This document shows positions 25,731 through 34,431 of a stretch of 64,000 bases of DNA, one piece after another (positions within the stretch are counted from its first letter, which is position 1; each line of letters opens with the position of its first letter). Source of the DNA: DATLSM01 sp035534175 (GTDB taxonomy: Bacteria; Actinomycetota; Thermoleophilia; Solirubrobacterales; 70-9); contig DATLSM010000109.1 in NCBI GenBank assembly GCA_035534175.1, forward strand, positions 32,197 through 96,196, in the 5' to 3' direction. The notes below the pieces were generated by a model. That model searched no databases and was not told the DNA's origin. It saw only the letters and a list, made by a program, of their open reading frames with translations. Position numbers and translations under genes: made by a program.

Positions 25731-26557
25731 TGCCGGGGGCGCTGATCGTCTGCCCCACCCCGATCGGCAATCTCGACGATGTGACGACCCGGATCCGCGA
25801 CGCGCTTGTCGCCGCCGACTTCATCGCCTGCGAGGACACCCGCCGCACCGGCCGCCTGCTCGAGATGCTGGGCATCCGTCCGGCCCCTTCGCTGGTCTCC
25901 AACCACGAGGGCAACGAAGCGGCGAGGGCGACGGAGCTGGCGCAGCGGATCGAGCGCGGCAACATCGTCGCCCTTGTCACCGACGCCGGGATGCCCGCGA
26001 TCTCTGACCCCGGCTACCGGCTGATCCGTCGCTGCATCGAACGCGACCTCGATGTGACGGTCCTGCCTGGCCCCTCGGTGGTGCCGGTGGCGCTGGTCGC
26101 TTCGGGGCTTCCCACCGACCGCTGGCGCTTTGAGGGCTTCCTGCCCAAGCGGGCGGGGGAGATGGAGCGGGTGCTGCGCTCGACCGAGACGGTGGTCGCC
26201 TTTGAGTCGCCGCGTCGGGTGGGCGAGTCGCTCGCCGCCCTCGCGGCGATCGCCCCCGACCGCCCGGCGGCCGTCTGCCGCGAGCTGACCAAGATGCACG
26301 AGGAGGTCGCACGGGGCTCGCTGGGGGAACTGGCGCGCCGTTTCCGCGGCGAGGTGAAGGGAGAGATCGTGCTGGTGATCGGGCCCGCCTCCTCCGCCGA
26401 GCACGGCGAGGACGTCGGCTTCGCCGTCGACGCGCTGCGACACCTGGTCCAGTCCGGCGCGCGGCCACGCGCGGCCGCCAGCGTCGTCGCGGCGCTGACC
26501 GGTACCCGCGCCAACGACCTCTACAAAGCGCTGACCGGCAGGGAGGCCAGACGTTGA
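25730..26557 (+). CDS. rsmI: 16S rRNA 2'-O-methyltransferase RsmI (C1402)
   Basis: The product has 275 residues. The tetrapyrrole-methylase-like fold shows LIVCPTPIGNLDDVTTR, FIACEDTRRTGRLLEM, LVSNHEGNE, LVTDAGMPAISDPG and LPGPSVVPVALVASGLPTD. It methylates the ribose of C1402 in the decoding centre with SAM. It heads the conserved actinobacterial rsmI-metG-tatD order. The ATG overlaps the ROK kinase stop. Confidence 0.95.
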   Translation: MPGALIVCPTPIGNLDDVTTRIRDALVAADFIACEDTRRTGRLLEMLGIRPAPSLVSNHEGNEAARATELAQRIERGNIVALVTDAGMPAISDPGYRLIRRCIERDLDVTVLPGPSVVPVALVASGLPTDRWRFEGFLPKRAGEMERVLRSTETVVAFESPRRVGESLAALAAIAPDRPAAVCRELTKMHEEVARGSLGELARRFRGEVKGEIVLVIGPASSAEHGEDVGFAVDALRHLVQSGARPRAAASVVAALTGTRANDLYKALTGREARR

Positions 26558-26621
26558 GCCCGGCCGCGGCCGGGCCTGTCGATCTTCCTCCTTGCGAGGG
26601 AGCCGAGGGTGGGCACTGAGC

Positions 26622-28130
26622 ATGAGCTACTACGTCACAACCCCGATCTACTACGTCAATGCCGAGCCCCACCTCGGTCACGCTTACTCGACGATGGCCG
26701 CCGACGTACTCGCCCGGCACATGCGCCAGCGAGGGGAGGACGTCTTCTTCCTCACCGGCACCGATGAGCACGGCGAGCCGATCGAGACCGCAGCGGAGCG
26801 CGAGGGGATCTCGCCGCAGGAGCTGGCCGACCGCAACGCCGCCAAATTCGAGGCGCTGATGCCGATCATCGATGCGACCAACGACTTCTTCATCCGCACC
26901 TCGGACCCACGGCACGCGGAGAAGGTCGCCGAGATCATGCAGCGTGTCTACGACAACGGCTGGGTGACGAAAGGGGTCTATGAGGGTTGGTACTGCCCGC
27001 GCTGCGCAGACTTCAAGACCGAGCGTGAGCTGGGGCCAGGGCAGACCTGCCCGATCCACGAGATCCCCCTGGAGCGGGAGCGGGAGGAGAACTGGTTCTT
27101 CCGGCTCTCCGCCTTCCAGGCCCGGCTGGAAACCCTCTACCGGGAGCGTCCCGACTTCGTCGTCCCCGAGTTCCGCCGCAATGAGGCGGTCTCCTTCATC
27201 CGGCAGGGGCTGGAGGACGTCTCTCTCTCGCGGCCGAAGTTGAAGTGGGGGATGCCGCTGCCCTGGGACCCGGGCCAGCGGATGTACGTGTGGTTCGATG
27301 CGCTGCTCAACTACGTCACCGCGCTGACCTTCGCCCGCCAGGGGGAGGACCTGAGCGAGCGCTTCTGGCCGGCCGACATGCAGGTGATGGCCAAGGACAT
27401 CCTCAAGTTCCACGCCGTGATCTGGCCGGCGCTGCTGTGGGCGGCGGACCTCGAGCCGCCACGGCGGATGGCGATCCACGGTTACCTGCTGATGGGGGAG
27501 AAGAAGATGTCCAAGTCGCTGGGCAACGTGCTCGACCCCTTCGAGGTGATCGAGCGCTTTGGCGCCGATGCCCTGCGCTTCTACTGCTTCCGCGAGGTCA
27601 GCTTCGGCCAGGACGGCTCGATCTCCACCGCCGGCTTCGAGGCCCGCTACGAGACCGAGCTGGCCAACGACTACGGCAACCTCGCCGGCCGGGTCACCGC
27701 GATGGTCGCTCGCTACCGCGACGGCATCGTGCCGGTGGGCATGGCCGACGCGGTGCTGGCCGAGGACTTCGAGGGCGCCGTCGAACGCTTCGGGGCGCTG
27801 CTTGACCGGGCTGAGCTGAGCCAGGCGCTGGAGGAGGCCTGGGAGCTCGTGCGCCGCCTCAACCGCTTCGTCGAGGAGACGAAGCCCTGGGAGCTGGCCC
27901 GTGATGAGGCCGACCCCGAGCGCCTGGACGAGGTCCTCTACAGCCTGGTCGAGGGCCTGCGGGTGACGACGCTGCTGCTGGTGCCCTACCTGCCGCGCAG
28001 CGCCGAGCGGGTCCTCGATGCGCTTGGCGAGGAGTCGCGGGCGCTGGCCGAGCTGGGCTCGGGGCCCGGCGGGCAGCGGGTCGAGCGCATTCCGCCGCTG
28101 TTCCCGAAGACCGAGCGAGCGCCCCGATGA
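26622..28130 (+). CDS. metG: Methionyl-tRNA synthetase
   Basis: A 502-residue class I synthetase. The HIGH motif is PHLGHAYS (residues about 17-24) and KMSKS lies in GEKKMSKSLGN. The zinc knuckle has one C-x2-C and one C-x2-H pair (CPRC, CPIH), the arrangement of Thermus-type MetRS. The anticodon-binding helical domain fills the C-terminus. There is no C-terminal EMAP/tRNA-binding appendix. Its last codons overlap tatD by 4 bp. Confidence 0.96.
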   Translation: MSYYVTTPIYYVNAEPHLGHAYSTMAADVLARHMRQRGEDVFFLTGTDEHGEPIETAAEREGISPQELADRNAAKFEALMPIIDATNDFFIRTSDPRHAEKVAEIMQRVYDNGWVTKGVYEGWYCPRCADFKTERELGPGQTCPIHEIPLEREREENWFFRLSAFQARLETLYRERPDFVVPEFRRNEAVSFIRQGLEDVSLSRPKLKWGMPLPWDPGQRMYVWFDALLNYVTALTFARQGEDLSERFWPADMQVMAKDILKFHAVIWPALLWAADLEPPRRMAIHGYLLMGEKKMSKSLGNVLDPFEVIERFGADALRFYCFREVSFGQDGSISTAGFEARYETELANDYGNLAGRVTAMVARYRDGIVPVGMADAVLAEDFEGAVERFGALLDRAELSQALEEAWELVRRLNRFVEETKPWELARDEADPERLDEVLYSLVEGLRVTTLLLVPYLPRSAERVLDALGEESRALAELGSGPGGQRVERIPPLFPKTERAPR

Positions 28131-28894
28131 TCGACTCCCACACCCACCTTTTCCTCTGCCAGCGGCCGGAGGCAGAGCTGCTCGCCTCGGCGCGCGAGGC
28201 CGGGGTGGAGCGGATGCTCAACGTCGGCCTGGGGGGAGATTCGAACCTCGTTGCGATCGCCGGCGCCGAGCGCAACGAGGTGGTATTCGCGACGGTCGGG
28301 CGCCACCCGACTGAGGCGGCCGGTTTCGATCAGGCCGCGGCGGCCGAGATCGCCCGGCTCGCACGGCACGAGAAGGTGCGGGCGATCGGTGAGACCGGCC
28401 TCGATTACTACCGTGAGTCGGCGAGTCGCGACGAGCAGCGCCGAGCCTTCGCCGCCCAGACCGAGATCGCGATCGACCTCGATCTGCCGATCGTGATCCA
28501 CGCCCGCGATTCCGATGGGAGCAGCGAGGCGATCGAGGAGGTCTTCGCCACGCTCGATGCCCGGGCGCCGGGGCATCCCGTGATCCTGCACTGCTTCTCC
28601 GCCCCGCAGCTGGCGGGCGAGGCCGCGGATCGCGGTTGGCGCTGCTCCTTTGCCGGCAACGCCACCTACCCCAGCTCCGATGACCTGCGCGCCGCCGCCG
28701 CCGCGCTTCCCGAGGAGCTGATCCTGGTCGAGACCGATGCGCCTTACCTCACGCCGCAGGAGATGCGAGGAGAGAGCAACGAGCCGGCCAACGTCGTCGC
28801 CACCGCCAGGGCGCTGGCCGAGGTCCGCGGCGTCTCCTACGGGGAGTTGGAGGAGACGGTGGAGGGGAACGCGAGGGCCGTTTTCGGGTGGTGA
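28127..28894 (+). CDS. tatD: TatD family metal-dependent hydrolase/DNase
   Basis: A 255-residue TIM-barrel amidohydrolase. Metal ligands appear in MIDSHTHLF, in GETGLDYYR (Glu), in VIHARDSDG and LHCFSAP (His) and in VETDAPYLTP (Asp). TatD proteins are 3'-5' deoxyribonucleases with roles in DNA repair or RNA quality control. The gene overlaps metG by 4 bp and rsmA by 7 bp. In mycobacteria rpfB sits between tatD and rsmA; here nothing does. Confidence 0.93.
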   Translation: MIDSHTHLFLCQRPEAELLASAREAGVERMLNVGLGGDSNLVAIAGAERNEVVFATVGRHPTEAAGFDQAAAAEIARLARHEKVRAIGETGLDYYRESASRDEQRRAFAAQTEIAIDLDLPIVIHARDSDGSSEAIEEVFATLDARAPGHPVILHCFSAPQLAGEAADRGWRCSFAGNATYPSSDDLRAAAAALPEELILVETDAPYLTPQEMRGESNEPANVVATARALAEVRGVSYGELEETVEGNARAVFGW

Positions 28895-29652
28895 GGCTCG
28901 GCCAGAACTTCCTCGCCGACCCCAACCTGCTCGATGCGATAGTCCGCGACGCCCGCCTCGCTGGCACAGATGTCGTGCTGGAGGTGGGAGCGGGGGAGGG
29001 GGTGCTGAGCGGGCGCCTGGCCGAGGTCGCCGCTCATCTCCATCTGATTGAGATCGACCGCAGCCTGGCGGGGGCCCTCGCCCCGCTCGCCGCTCGCCCC
29101 GCGGTCGAGCTGCACTGGGCCGACGCGATGAAGTTCGACTTCGCCGCGCTCAGGCCTTCACCGACCGCCGTCGTCTCCAACCTCCCCTACTCGGTGGCCA
29201 CCCCGGTGATCCTACGCACGATCGAGCTTCTCCCCTCGGTGCGGAGCTGGACCGTGATGGTGCAGCGCGAGATCGCCGAGCGGCTGCGCGCGGCACCCGG
29301 AAACCGCACCTACGGCTCAGCCAGCGCGGTGGCGCAGATCGCCTGTGAGGTCGAGCTGGTGCGCAGGGTCGATCCTGCCGTCTTTCGGCCGCGCCCTCGC
29401 GTTGACTCGGCGATTCTGCGCCTGCGCCGCAAGGGGCCGAGCGCGGATTCGCAGGCCCGGGACCTGGTGCGCGCCGCCTTCGCCCACCGCCGCAAGTCCC
29501 TCGCCCGCTCCCTGGAGCACGGCAGCCCGGGCGGGATGGAGGCCACCCGGGAAGCGTTGGCCGAGCTGGGCCTGCCCACCGACGCCCGGGCCGAGACCCT
29601 GTCGGCCGAGGACTTCGTCGCGCTGTCGGCGAAGCTCCATCCCGACACCTGA
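28888..29652 (+). CDS. rsmA: 16S rRNA dimethyladenosine transferase RsmA (KsgA)
   Basis: The product is 254 residues from GTG 28888 (GTG 28891 also possible). It opens RLGQNFLADPNLLDAIV, has SAM motif VLEVGAGEGVLSGRLAE, the catalytic VVSNLPYSVATPVI (N-L-P-Y) and the C-terminal FRPRPRVDSAILRL. It dimethylates two adjacent adenines near the 3' end of 16S rRNA. Overlap with tatD implies coupling; ispE follows after 18 nt. Confidence 0.95.
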   Translation: MVRLGQNFLADPNLLDAIVRDARLAGTDVVLEVGAGEGVLSGRLAEVAAHLHLIEIDRSLAGALAPLAARPAVELHWADAMKFDFAALRPSPTAVVSNLPYSVATPVILRTIELLPSVRSWTVMVQREIAERLRAAPGNRTYGSASAVAQIACEVELVRRVDPAVFRPRPRVDSAILRLRRKGPSADSQARDLVRAAFAHRRKSLARSLEHGSPGGMEATREALAELGLPTDARAETLSAEDFVALSAKLHPDT

Positions 29653-29670
29653 CCTGGAGGTCGCCGCCCG

Positions 29671-30501
29671 ATGCTCGTCCACGCTCCCGCCAAGCTCAAC
29701 CTCTGCCTCTTCCTCGGCCCCCGGCGCCGGGACGGGCGCCACGATCTCTGCTCCCTGTTCGAGCCTCTGGCGCTCGCCGATCAGATCGAGCTCTCCGAGG
29801 GAGCGCGCGACGAGGTCCTGTGCCCGGGCATCGAGGGCGAGAACCTTGCCGCCCGGGCGCTGGAGGCCCTGCGCGCCAGGGGCTGGGACCATCCTCCCCT
29901 GCGCCTGCGGATCGAGAAGCGGATACCGGTCGGCGCCGGCCTGGGCGGAGGCAGCGCCGACGCCGCCATGATCTTGCGCATCGCCGCGGGCCAGGTCGAG
30001 GACCTGCCCGCCCTCGCCGCCGAGATCGGCGCCGACGTGCCCTCCCAGCTCGTTCCCTCCCTGGCCCTGGTGGAGGGCGCCGGGGAGCGGGTGGAGCGGC
30101 TCCCCGACCCCCCGCTCCACGCCGTCGTCCTGCTGCCCGGTGGCGGTGGGTTGAGCACGGCGGAGGTATTCGCCGAGGCAGACCGGCTCGGTCTGGGCCG
30201 TGGCGGCGCCGAGTTGGAGGGCCTCGCCGCCCGCCTGCGCCGCCTCGCCGGCGACGGCGCCTCGCCGCTCTCCTACCGGGAGCTGCTGGCCAACGACCTC
30301 GAGCCCGCCGCCCGTTCCCTGCGTCCCGAGATCGGTGTGGCCCTGGATGCCCTCCGCGACTCCGGCGCGCCCGTCGCGGCGCTCACGGGCTCGGGCCCCA
30401 CCGCCTTTGGCCTCTTTGGCGACCTCGCCGCAGCCCGCGACGCCGCCACCCGCATCGACCGCGATGACGCGATCGTCTGTGCCGCCGGAAGGGCGCCGTG
30501 A
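29671..30501 (+). CDS. ispE: 4-diphosphocytidyl-2-C-methyl-D-erythritol kinase
   Basis: A 276-residue GHMP kinase of the MEP isoprenoid pathway. The N-terminal HAPAKLNLCLFLGPRRRDGRHDL holds the substrate-binding Lys, and the ATP loop is PVGAGLGGGSADAA. The C-terminal GHMP motif is ALTGSGPTAFGLF. It phosphorylates the 2-hydroxyl of CDP-methylerythritol. GGAGG lies upstream of the ATG. The next gene starts inside its stop codon. Confidence 0.95.
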   Translation: MLVHAPAKLNLCLFLGPRRRDGRHDLCSLFEPLALADQIELSEGARDEVLCPGIEGENLAARALEALRARGWDHPPLRLRIEKRIPVGAGLGGGSADAAMILRIAAGQVEDLPALAAEIGADVPSQLVPSLALVEGAGERVERLPDPPLHAVVLLPGGGGLSTAEVFAEADRLGLGRGGAELEGLAARLRRLAGDGASPLSYRELLANDLEPAARSLRPEIGVALDALRDSGAPVAALTGSGPTAFGLFGDLAAARDAATRIDRDDAIVCAAGRAP

Positions 30502-31985
30502 GGCTGCCCGACGCGGTCGCGGGTAACCGCAAACGCCTGGCTCTGGCGATCGTCGCCGCGCTGGTTATCGCCGGCTATTACCTGCTCAGCCGCCAGCTGG
30601 GCCGTCTCAACCTCCACGCCCTGCTGGAAGAAGTTTCCAACACGCTCGGCGCCTGGACCTACCTGCTGGTCGGCGTCTTCGCCTTCGCCGAGGTCGGCGC
30701 CTTCGTCGGCGTGATCGTGCCGGGAGAGACGGTGATGTTGCTCGGCGGTGCGGTTGCCGGGCAGGGCGCGATCGACATCTACCTGCTGATCGGGATCGCC
30801 TGGTTCGCGGCCTGGGCTGGAGACACGACCAGCTTTTTCATCGGCCGCAGGTTGGGGCGGGATTTCGTCATCCGCCACGGGCCTCGCCTCGGGGTGAGCC
30901 ACGAGCGCTTCGAGAAGGTCGAGGACCACTTCGCCAGGCACGGCGGCACGACGATCTTCATCGGCCGCTTCGTCAGCCTGGTCAGGGCCTTCGCCCCGTT
31001 CGTCGCCGGCAGCTCGGGAATGCGCTACCGCGCCTTCGTCCCCTACAGCATCCTCGGCTGCGGCCTCTTCGTCACCGCCCACATCCTGATCGGCTACCTC
31101 TTCTCCCGCAGCATCGACACCGCCGCCAGGTACGCGGGCAGGGGCGCCCTGCTGCTCGGCGCTCTGATCGTCGCGATCGTCGGGGCGGTCGTCCTCTTCC
31201 GCCACTTCCGCGCTCTGGAGAATCGCCGCGCTGCGGCGGGCTGGATGGCGCGCCATCCGGCGACCCGCTGGCTCGTCGCCCTGATCAGGCGCTTCCGGCC
31301 CCAGCTGCGCTTCCTCTGGGCCCGCGTCACACCGGGCGGGACCTTTGGCCTCGAGCTGACCTCGCTGATGGCCGCCCTGGCCGTCTCGCTCTTCGTCCTC
31401 ATCGCCTATGCGCTGGTGCTGGGCCACCAACCGGGACCGACCCCGGGTGACGTCACCGCGAGGGAAATCGTCGAAGGCATCCGCACCGGCTGGCTCACCG
31501 ATCTGGCCAAGATCGTCGCCGCACTCGGCTCGGAGGGCCTCGTCTGGGGCATAGCCCTCGCCTGCGCCCTCTTTTTGGCCACCCGAGGGCGCTGGACGGA
31601 GCTGGTGGTACTGATCGCCGGGATGACGCTGACCGTGGTCGGCTTCCACGCGATCAGGGCGGCCGTCGATCGGCCCCGTCCGCCCCATCCCGTGGCCGGA
31701 TTCTCCGGCTCCTCCTTTCCCAGCGGGGGGGCGGCCTACTCGGTCCTCTACGTGTGGCTGGCGGCGATGATCGTCATCCGGCTGCGACCGGGGATGGCCC
31801 GGGGGGCGGCGGTGGTCGCGGTGGGGATCGCGCTGACCGCCTCGGTCGGCCTTTCCGCCGTCTACCTCAACCTCCATTACCTCAGCGACGTCACCGCTGG
31901 CTGGGGGCTCGGCGTCGCGGCCTTCTCCCTCTGCGCGGCGGTGGCTCTCATCATCCCCCAAGTGCGGCAGAATCCAGGCCAGTGA
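30498..31985 (+). CDS. DedA (SNARE-associated) domain fused to a PAP2-like phosphatase domain
   Basis: A 495-residue membrane protein. Residues 40-235 are a DedA/VTT domain (AEVGAFVGVIVPGETVMLLGGAVAG, FFIGRRLGRDF, FIGRFVSLVRAFAPFVAGSSGM). Residues 285-490 are a PAP2 domain with motif 1 RAAVDRPRPP and motif 3 region YLNLHYLSD. The motif-2 histidine is missing: FPSGGAAY has Gly411 where PSGH is expected, and the motif-3 Arg is Ala (GLSAVYL). Such fusions may move or dephosphorylate polyprenyl-phosphate lipids. Here the phosphatase half may be altered or inactive. It overlaps ispE by 4 bp. Confidence 0.88.
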   Translation: MRLPDAVAGNRKRLALAIVAALVIAGYYLLSRQLGRLNLHALLEEVSNTLGAWTYLLVGVFAFAEVGAFVGVIVPGETVMLLGGAVAGQGAIDIYLLIGIAWFAAWAGDTTSFFIGRRLGRDFVIRHGPRLGVSHERFEKVEDHFARHGGTTIFIGRFVSLVRAFAPFVAGSSGMRYRAFVPYSILGCGLFVTAHILIGYLFSRSIDTAARYAGRGALLLGALIVAIVGAVVLFRHFRALENRRAAAGWMARHPATRWLVALIRRFRPQLRFLWARVTPGGTFGLELTSLMAALAVSLFVLIAYALVLGHQPGPTPGDVTAREIVEGIRTGWLTDLAKIVAALGSEGLVWGIALACALFLATRGRWTELVVLIAGMTLTVVGFHAIRAAVDRPRPPHPVAGFSGSSFPSGGAAYSVLYVWLAAMIVIRLRPGMARGAAVVAVGIALTASVGLSAVYLNLHYLSDVTAGWGLGVAAFSLCAAVALIIPQVRQNPGQ

Positions 31986-32236
31986 CTCCCCTCGCGCTGA
32001 CCAAGATCGGCAACCAGTACCTGCTGTTCGGGGCGGCGGGGCTGATCAGCCTGGTCGCCTTCCTCGCCCTGATCCTCTCTCCCGCGCTCAGCTCCTACGG
32101 CCGGATCTGGGAGAAGACCGCGGCCGGCTTCCTCTCCCTCTTCGTTCTTCTCGTTTTGGTCGTGATCGGGGTCGTCATCGGACTGGTCTTCGTCTACTAC
32201 TACAACGACATCGTCAACTTTCTCCACGGCAAGTAG
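31982..32236 (+). CDS. Small two-helix membrane protein, unknown function
   Basis: The product is 84 residues from GTG 31982, overlapping the DedA-PAP2 stop by 4 bp. There are two hydrophobic segments: about 14-34 (LFGAAGLISLVAFLALILSPA) and 49-74 (GFLSLFVLLVLVVIGVVIG). A short polar end, YYYNDIVNFLHGK, follows. The overlap suggests it works with the DedA-PAP2 protein. Family not recognised. Confidence 0.7.
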   Translation: MTPLALTKIGNQYLLFGAAGLISLVAFLALILSPALSSYGRIWEKTAAGFLSLFVLLVLVVIGVVIGLVFVYYYNDIVNFLHGK

Positions 32237-32253
32237 GTGGGGATAATGGTCGT

Positions 32254-33495
32254 ATGTCCCCCACCGCGAGAGAGAGAAAAATCGCCGCAAAGGGCGAGGA
32301 AACCGGGTCCCTTGACCGGCTCGCCGAGGCGGTCGAGGAGGGTGCCGGGCTTCCCGCCGTGGCCCGCGCGGCGGCCAGGGTGCTCGACGCCAGCATCGCC
32401 CTGATCGATCGCTCCAGCGCCGTGCTCGCGGTGGCCGGGGCCTCCCCCAGCCAGGAGCAGAGGCTGCTCTCGGGGGGCGAGGGCGTGACCTCGGTCGAGC
32501 TGCGGGTCGCCGACAGCGCGGTTGGCGAGCTGCGCTACCGCGCCCGGGAGGAGCCCGATCGGGCCATCGCCCGGATGGTGGCGGCCCTGCTGGCGCTGGA
32601 GCTGGAGCGCTCCCGCTCGCCGGAGTGGGAGAGCGAGGAGATGGCGGGGGCATTCGTCGAAGCCGTGCTCCATCGCGAGGTGAGCGATCGGGGCGACATC
32701 GTCGCCCGGGCGGCGGAGCTGGGCGCCGATCTGGAGCCCGGGGCGGGGGTCCTGATCGTGCGCGCGGCGCCCCGCGCCGCGCAGACGGGGGAATGGCGGG
32801 CACGGGTGATGACCCTGGTGATGCGGGCGCTGCGAGCGCTCGCCCCCGGTGCGCTGGCGGCTGCCAAGGAGGGCGAGGTCGCCGCCGAGGTGGCGGTGAT
32901 CGTCCCGGCCTCCGGCGATGAGCAGCTCGCCCGGGCGGCGACCGGGCTGGGGCGAGAGCTGGAGGACAGCCTTGCTGGCTTTCACCTGACGATCGGCCGC
33001 AGCCGCCGCGCCGGCGACCCCGCGGACCTCTACCGCGCCGGTAGCGAGGCGCGGCTGGCGGTCAACGTCGGGGAGGCCGAGGGTCGACCGCTGCTGGCCT
33101 TCGAGGACACCGGCGCCTACCGCCTGTTGCTGCCCGCGATGAGTGAGGACCCGCGCGAGCTGGAGCGTTTCTACGCCGAGACGATCGAGCCGCTCTCGGC
33201 CTATGACGACCAGTACGAGACCGAGCTGGTGACCACGGTCGAGGCCTACCTCGACAACGATGGCAACGTCGCCGCCACCGCCAAACAGCTCTTCACCCAC
33301 CGCCACACGATCCGCTACCGCCTGGAGCGGGTGAGGGAGCTGTGCGGGCACGACGTCTCGGCCACCGAGGGCCGGGAGAAGCTCGGCCTGGGCCTGAAGG
33401 CGATGCGCGTCCTCGGCATCGCCTCTCCCCGCGGTCCGGCGATGGAGCCCGGGGCCGAGGCGGGTCAGGTGCCGAGGTCATCGGAGGAGACCTGA
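32254..33495 (+). CDS. PucR/CdaR-type transcriptional regulator
   Basis: The product has 413 residues. A GAF/sensor-like N-terminal part (about 20-110) is followed by a central GGDEF-like CdaR region (about 125-290). The C-terminal HTH_30 domain (VEAYLDNDGNVAATAKQLF, THRHTIRYRLERVRELCG) lies near residues 330-370. These proteins regulate catabolic or nitrogen genes in response to metabolites. The target is unknown. A GATAAT box at 32242-32247 lies 6 nt before the ATG. Confidence 0.88.
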   Translation: MSPTARERKIAAKGEETGSLDRLAEAVEEGAGLPAVARAAARVLDASIALIDRSSAVLAVAGASPSQEQRLLSGGEGVTSVELRVADSAVGELRYRAREEPDRAIARMVAALLALELERSRSPEWESEEMAGAFVEAVLHREVSDRGDIVARAAELGADLEPGAGVLIVRAAPRAAQTGEWRARVMTLVMRALRALAPGALAAAKEGEVAAEVAVIVPASGDEQLARAATGLGRELEDSLAGFHLTIGRSRRAGDPADLYRAGSEARLAVNVGEAEGRPLLAFEDTGAYRLLLPAMSEDPRELERFYAETIEPLSAYDDQYETELVTTVEAYLDNDGNVAATAKQLFTHRHTIRYRLERVRELCGHDVSATEGREKLGLGLKAMRVLGIASPRGPAMEPGAEAGQVPRSSEET

Positions 33496-33596
33496 GCGAG
33501 CGCCGGGATCCTGCCGGTGTTGGTTTTTGCCGCTGAGTTGAGCCGCGGCGCTGCCCAGGTGGGCAGGGGACAGAGGGAGCAGCGGCGATGATTGAG

Positions 33597-33669
33597 CTCC
33601 GGGGGGAGGGCTTGAACCCCCGCTTCCAGGACCAAAACCTGGCGTGCTAGCCGATTACACCACCCCGGA
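33597..33669 (-). tRNA. tRNA-Gln (TTG anticodon)
   Basis: Read on the minus strand, a 73-nt cloverleaf has acceptor arms TCCGGGG and CCCCGGA with discriminator G. The anticodon arm is CCAGG-TTTTGGT-CCTGG (anticodon TTG) and the T arm has GGTTCAAGCC. CCA is not encoded. Confidence 0.95.
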
Positions 33670-33740
33670 ACGCCCCGCGACGATAGCGCCAGCGCCGTCC
33701 CCTTTGACTGTGTCCGGGTGGGCGCCTAGGGTCCGCCCTG

Positions 33741-34319
33741 ATGGAGATGGGGAGAGTCAGGATCGACCCCGAGGTTCGCGCCGGGCTCGCGCGCAGCTGG
33801 AAGGTGTTGATGATCGTGGGAGTCTTGGCGATCCTGATCGGCTGCGTGGCGATCGTCGTCCCCGCCGTCGCCTCGGTCGGGACGGCGATCTTCATCGGCT
33901 GGATCCTGCTGATCGCGGCGGCGTTTCTGGCAGCCGGGGCGTTCACCGCTCACTCCCTCGGCACGCTGATCCTGCGCCTCATCTGGGCGGCGCTGACCGC
34001 CCTGGTAGGGCTCTGGCTGATCGTCGAACCGCACAACGGAACCCTCACCCTGACCCTTGTCCTCGGCCTCTATTTCCTCTTCATGGGCCTCTCGCGGACC
34101 GCCGTCGCCCTCTCCTCCCGCGGCCAGCGAAACGCCGGCCTGGTCGGCCTCAGCGGCCTCGCCGGCCTGCTGATCGGCATCCTCGTCCTCGCCAAGTTCC
34201 CCAGCTCCGCCGACTGGGCGATCGGGCTGCTCGTCGGCATCGACCTGATCTTCGCCGGCTGGACCCTGACCTCGGTCGCTCTTCTCGGACGAGACCTGTC
34301 TCGAACCAGCGCCGCCTGA
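33741..34319 (+). CDS. HdeD/DUF308-like membrane protein
   Basis: A 192-residue integral membrane protein with six hydrophobic helices in three hairpins, as in HdeD. It starts SWKVLMIVGVLAILIGCVAIVVP, then ILLIAAAFLAAGAF, and ends with WAIGLLVGIDLIFAGWTL. HdeD is an acid-stress membrane protein in E. coli; its role in actinobacteria is unclear. A TAGGGT box (33727-33732) lies 8 nt before the ATG, without a Shine-Dalgarno. Confidence 0.85.
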   Translation: MEMGRVRIDPEVRAGLARSWKVLMIVGVLAILIGCVAIVVPAVASVGTAIFIGWILLIAAAFLAAGAFTAHSLGTLILRLIWAALTALVGLWLIVEPHNGTLTLTLVLGLYFLFMGLSRTAVALSSRGQRNAGLVGLSGLAGLLIGILVLAKFPSSADWAIGLLVGIDLIFAGWTLTSVALLGRDLSRTSAA

Positions 34320-34431
34320 GGCACCGGACCCAAGCAATCTAGGAGCGCCCGAGCCTGGCCTGCTTTTGCCCGCCGGCGAGCGAGGAGGCCCGAAGGCGCC
34401 GCGCGGGGCTCCTCAGACTACGATCCCCGGA

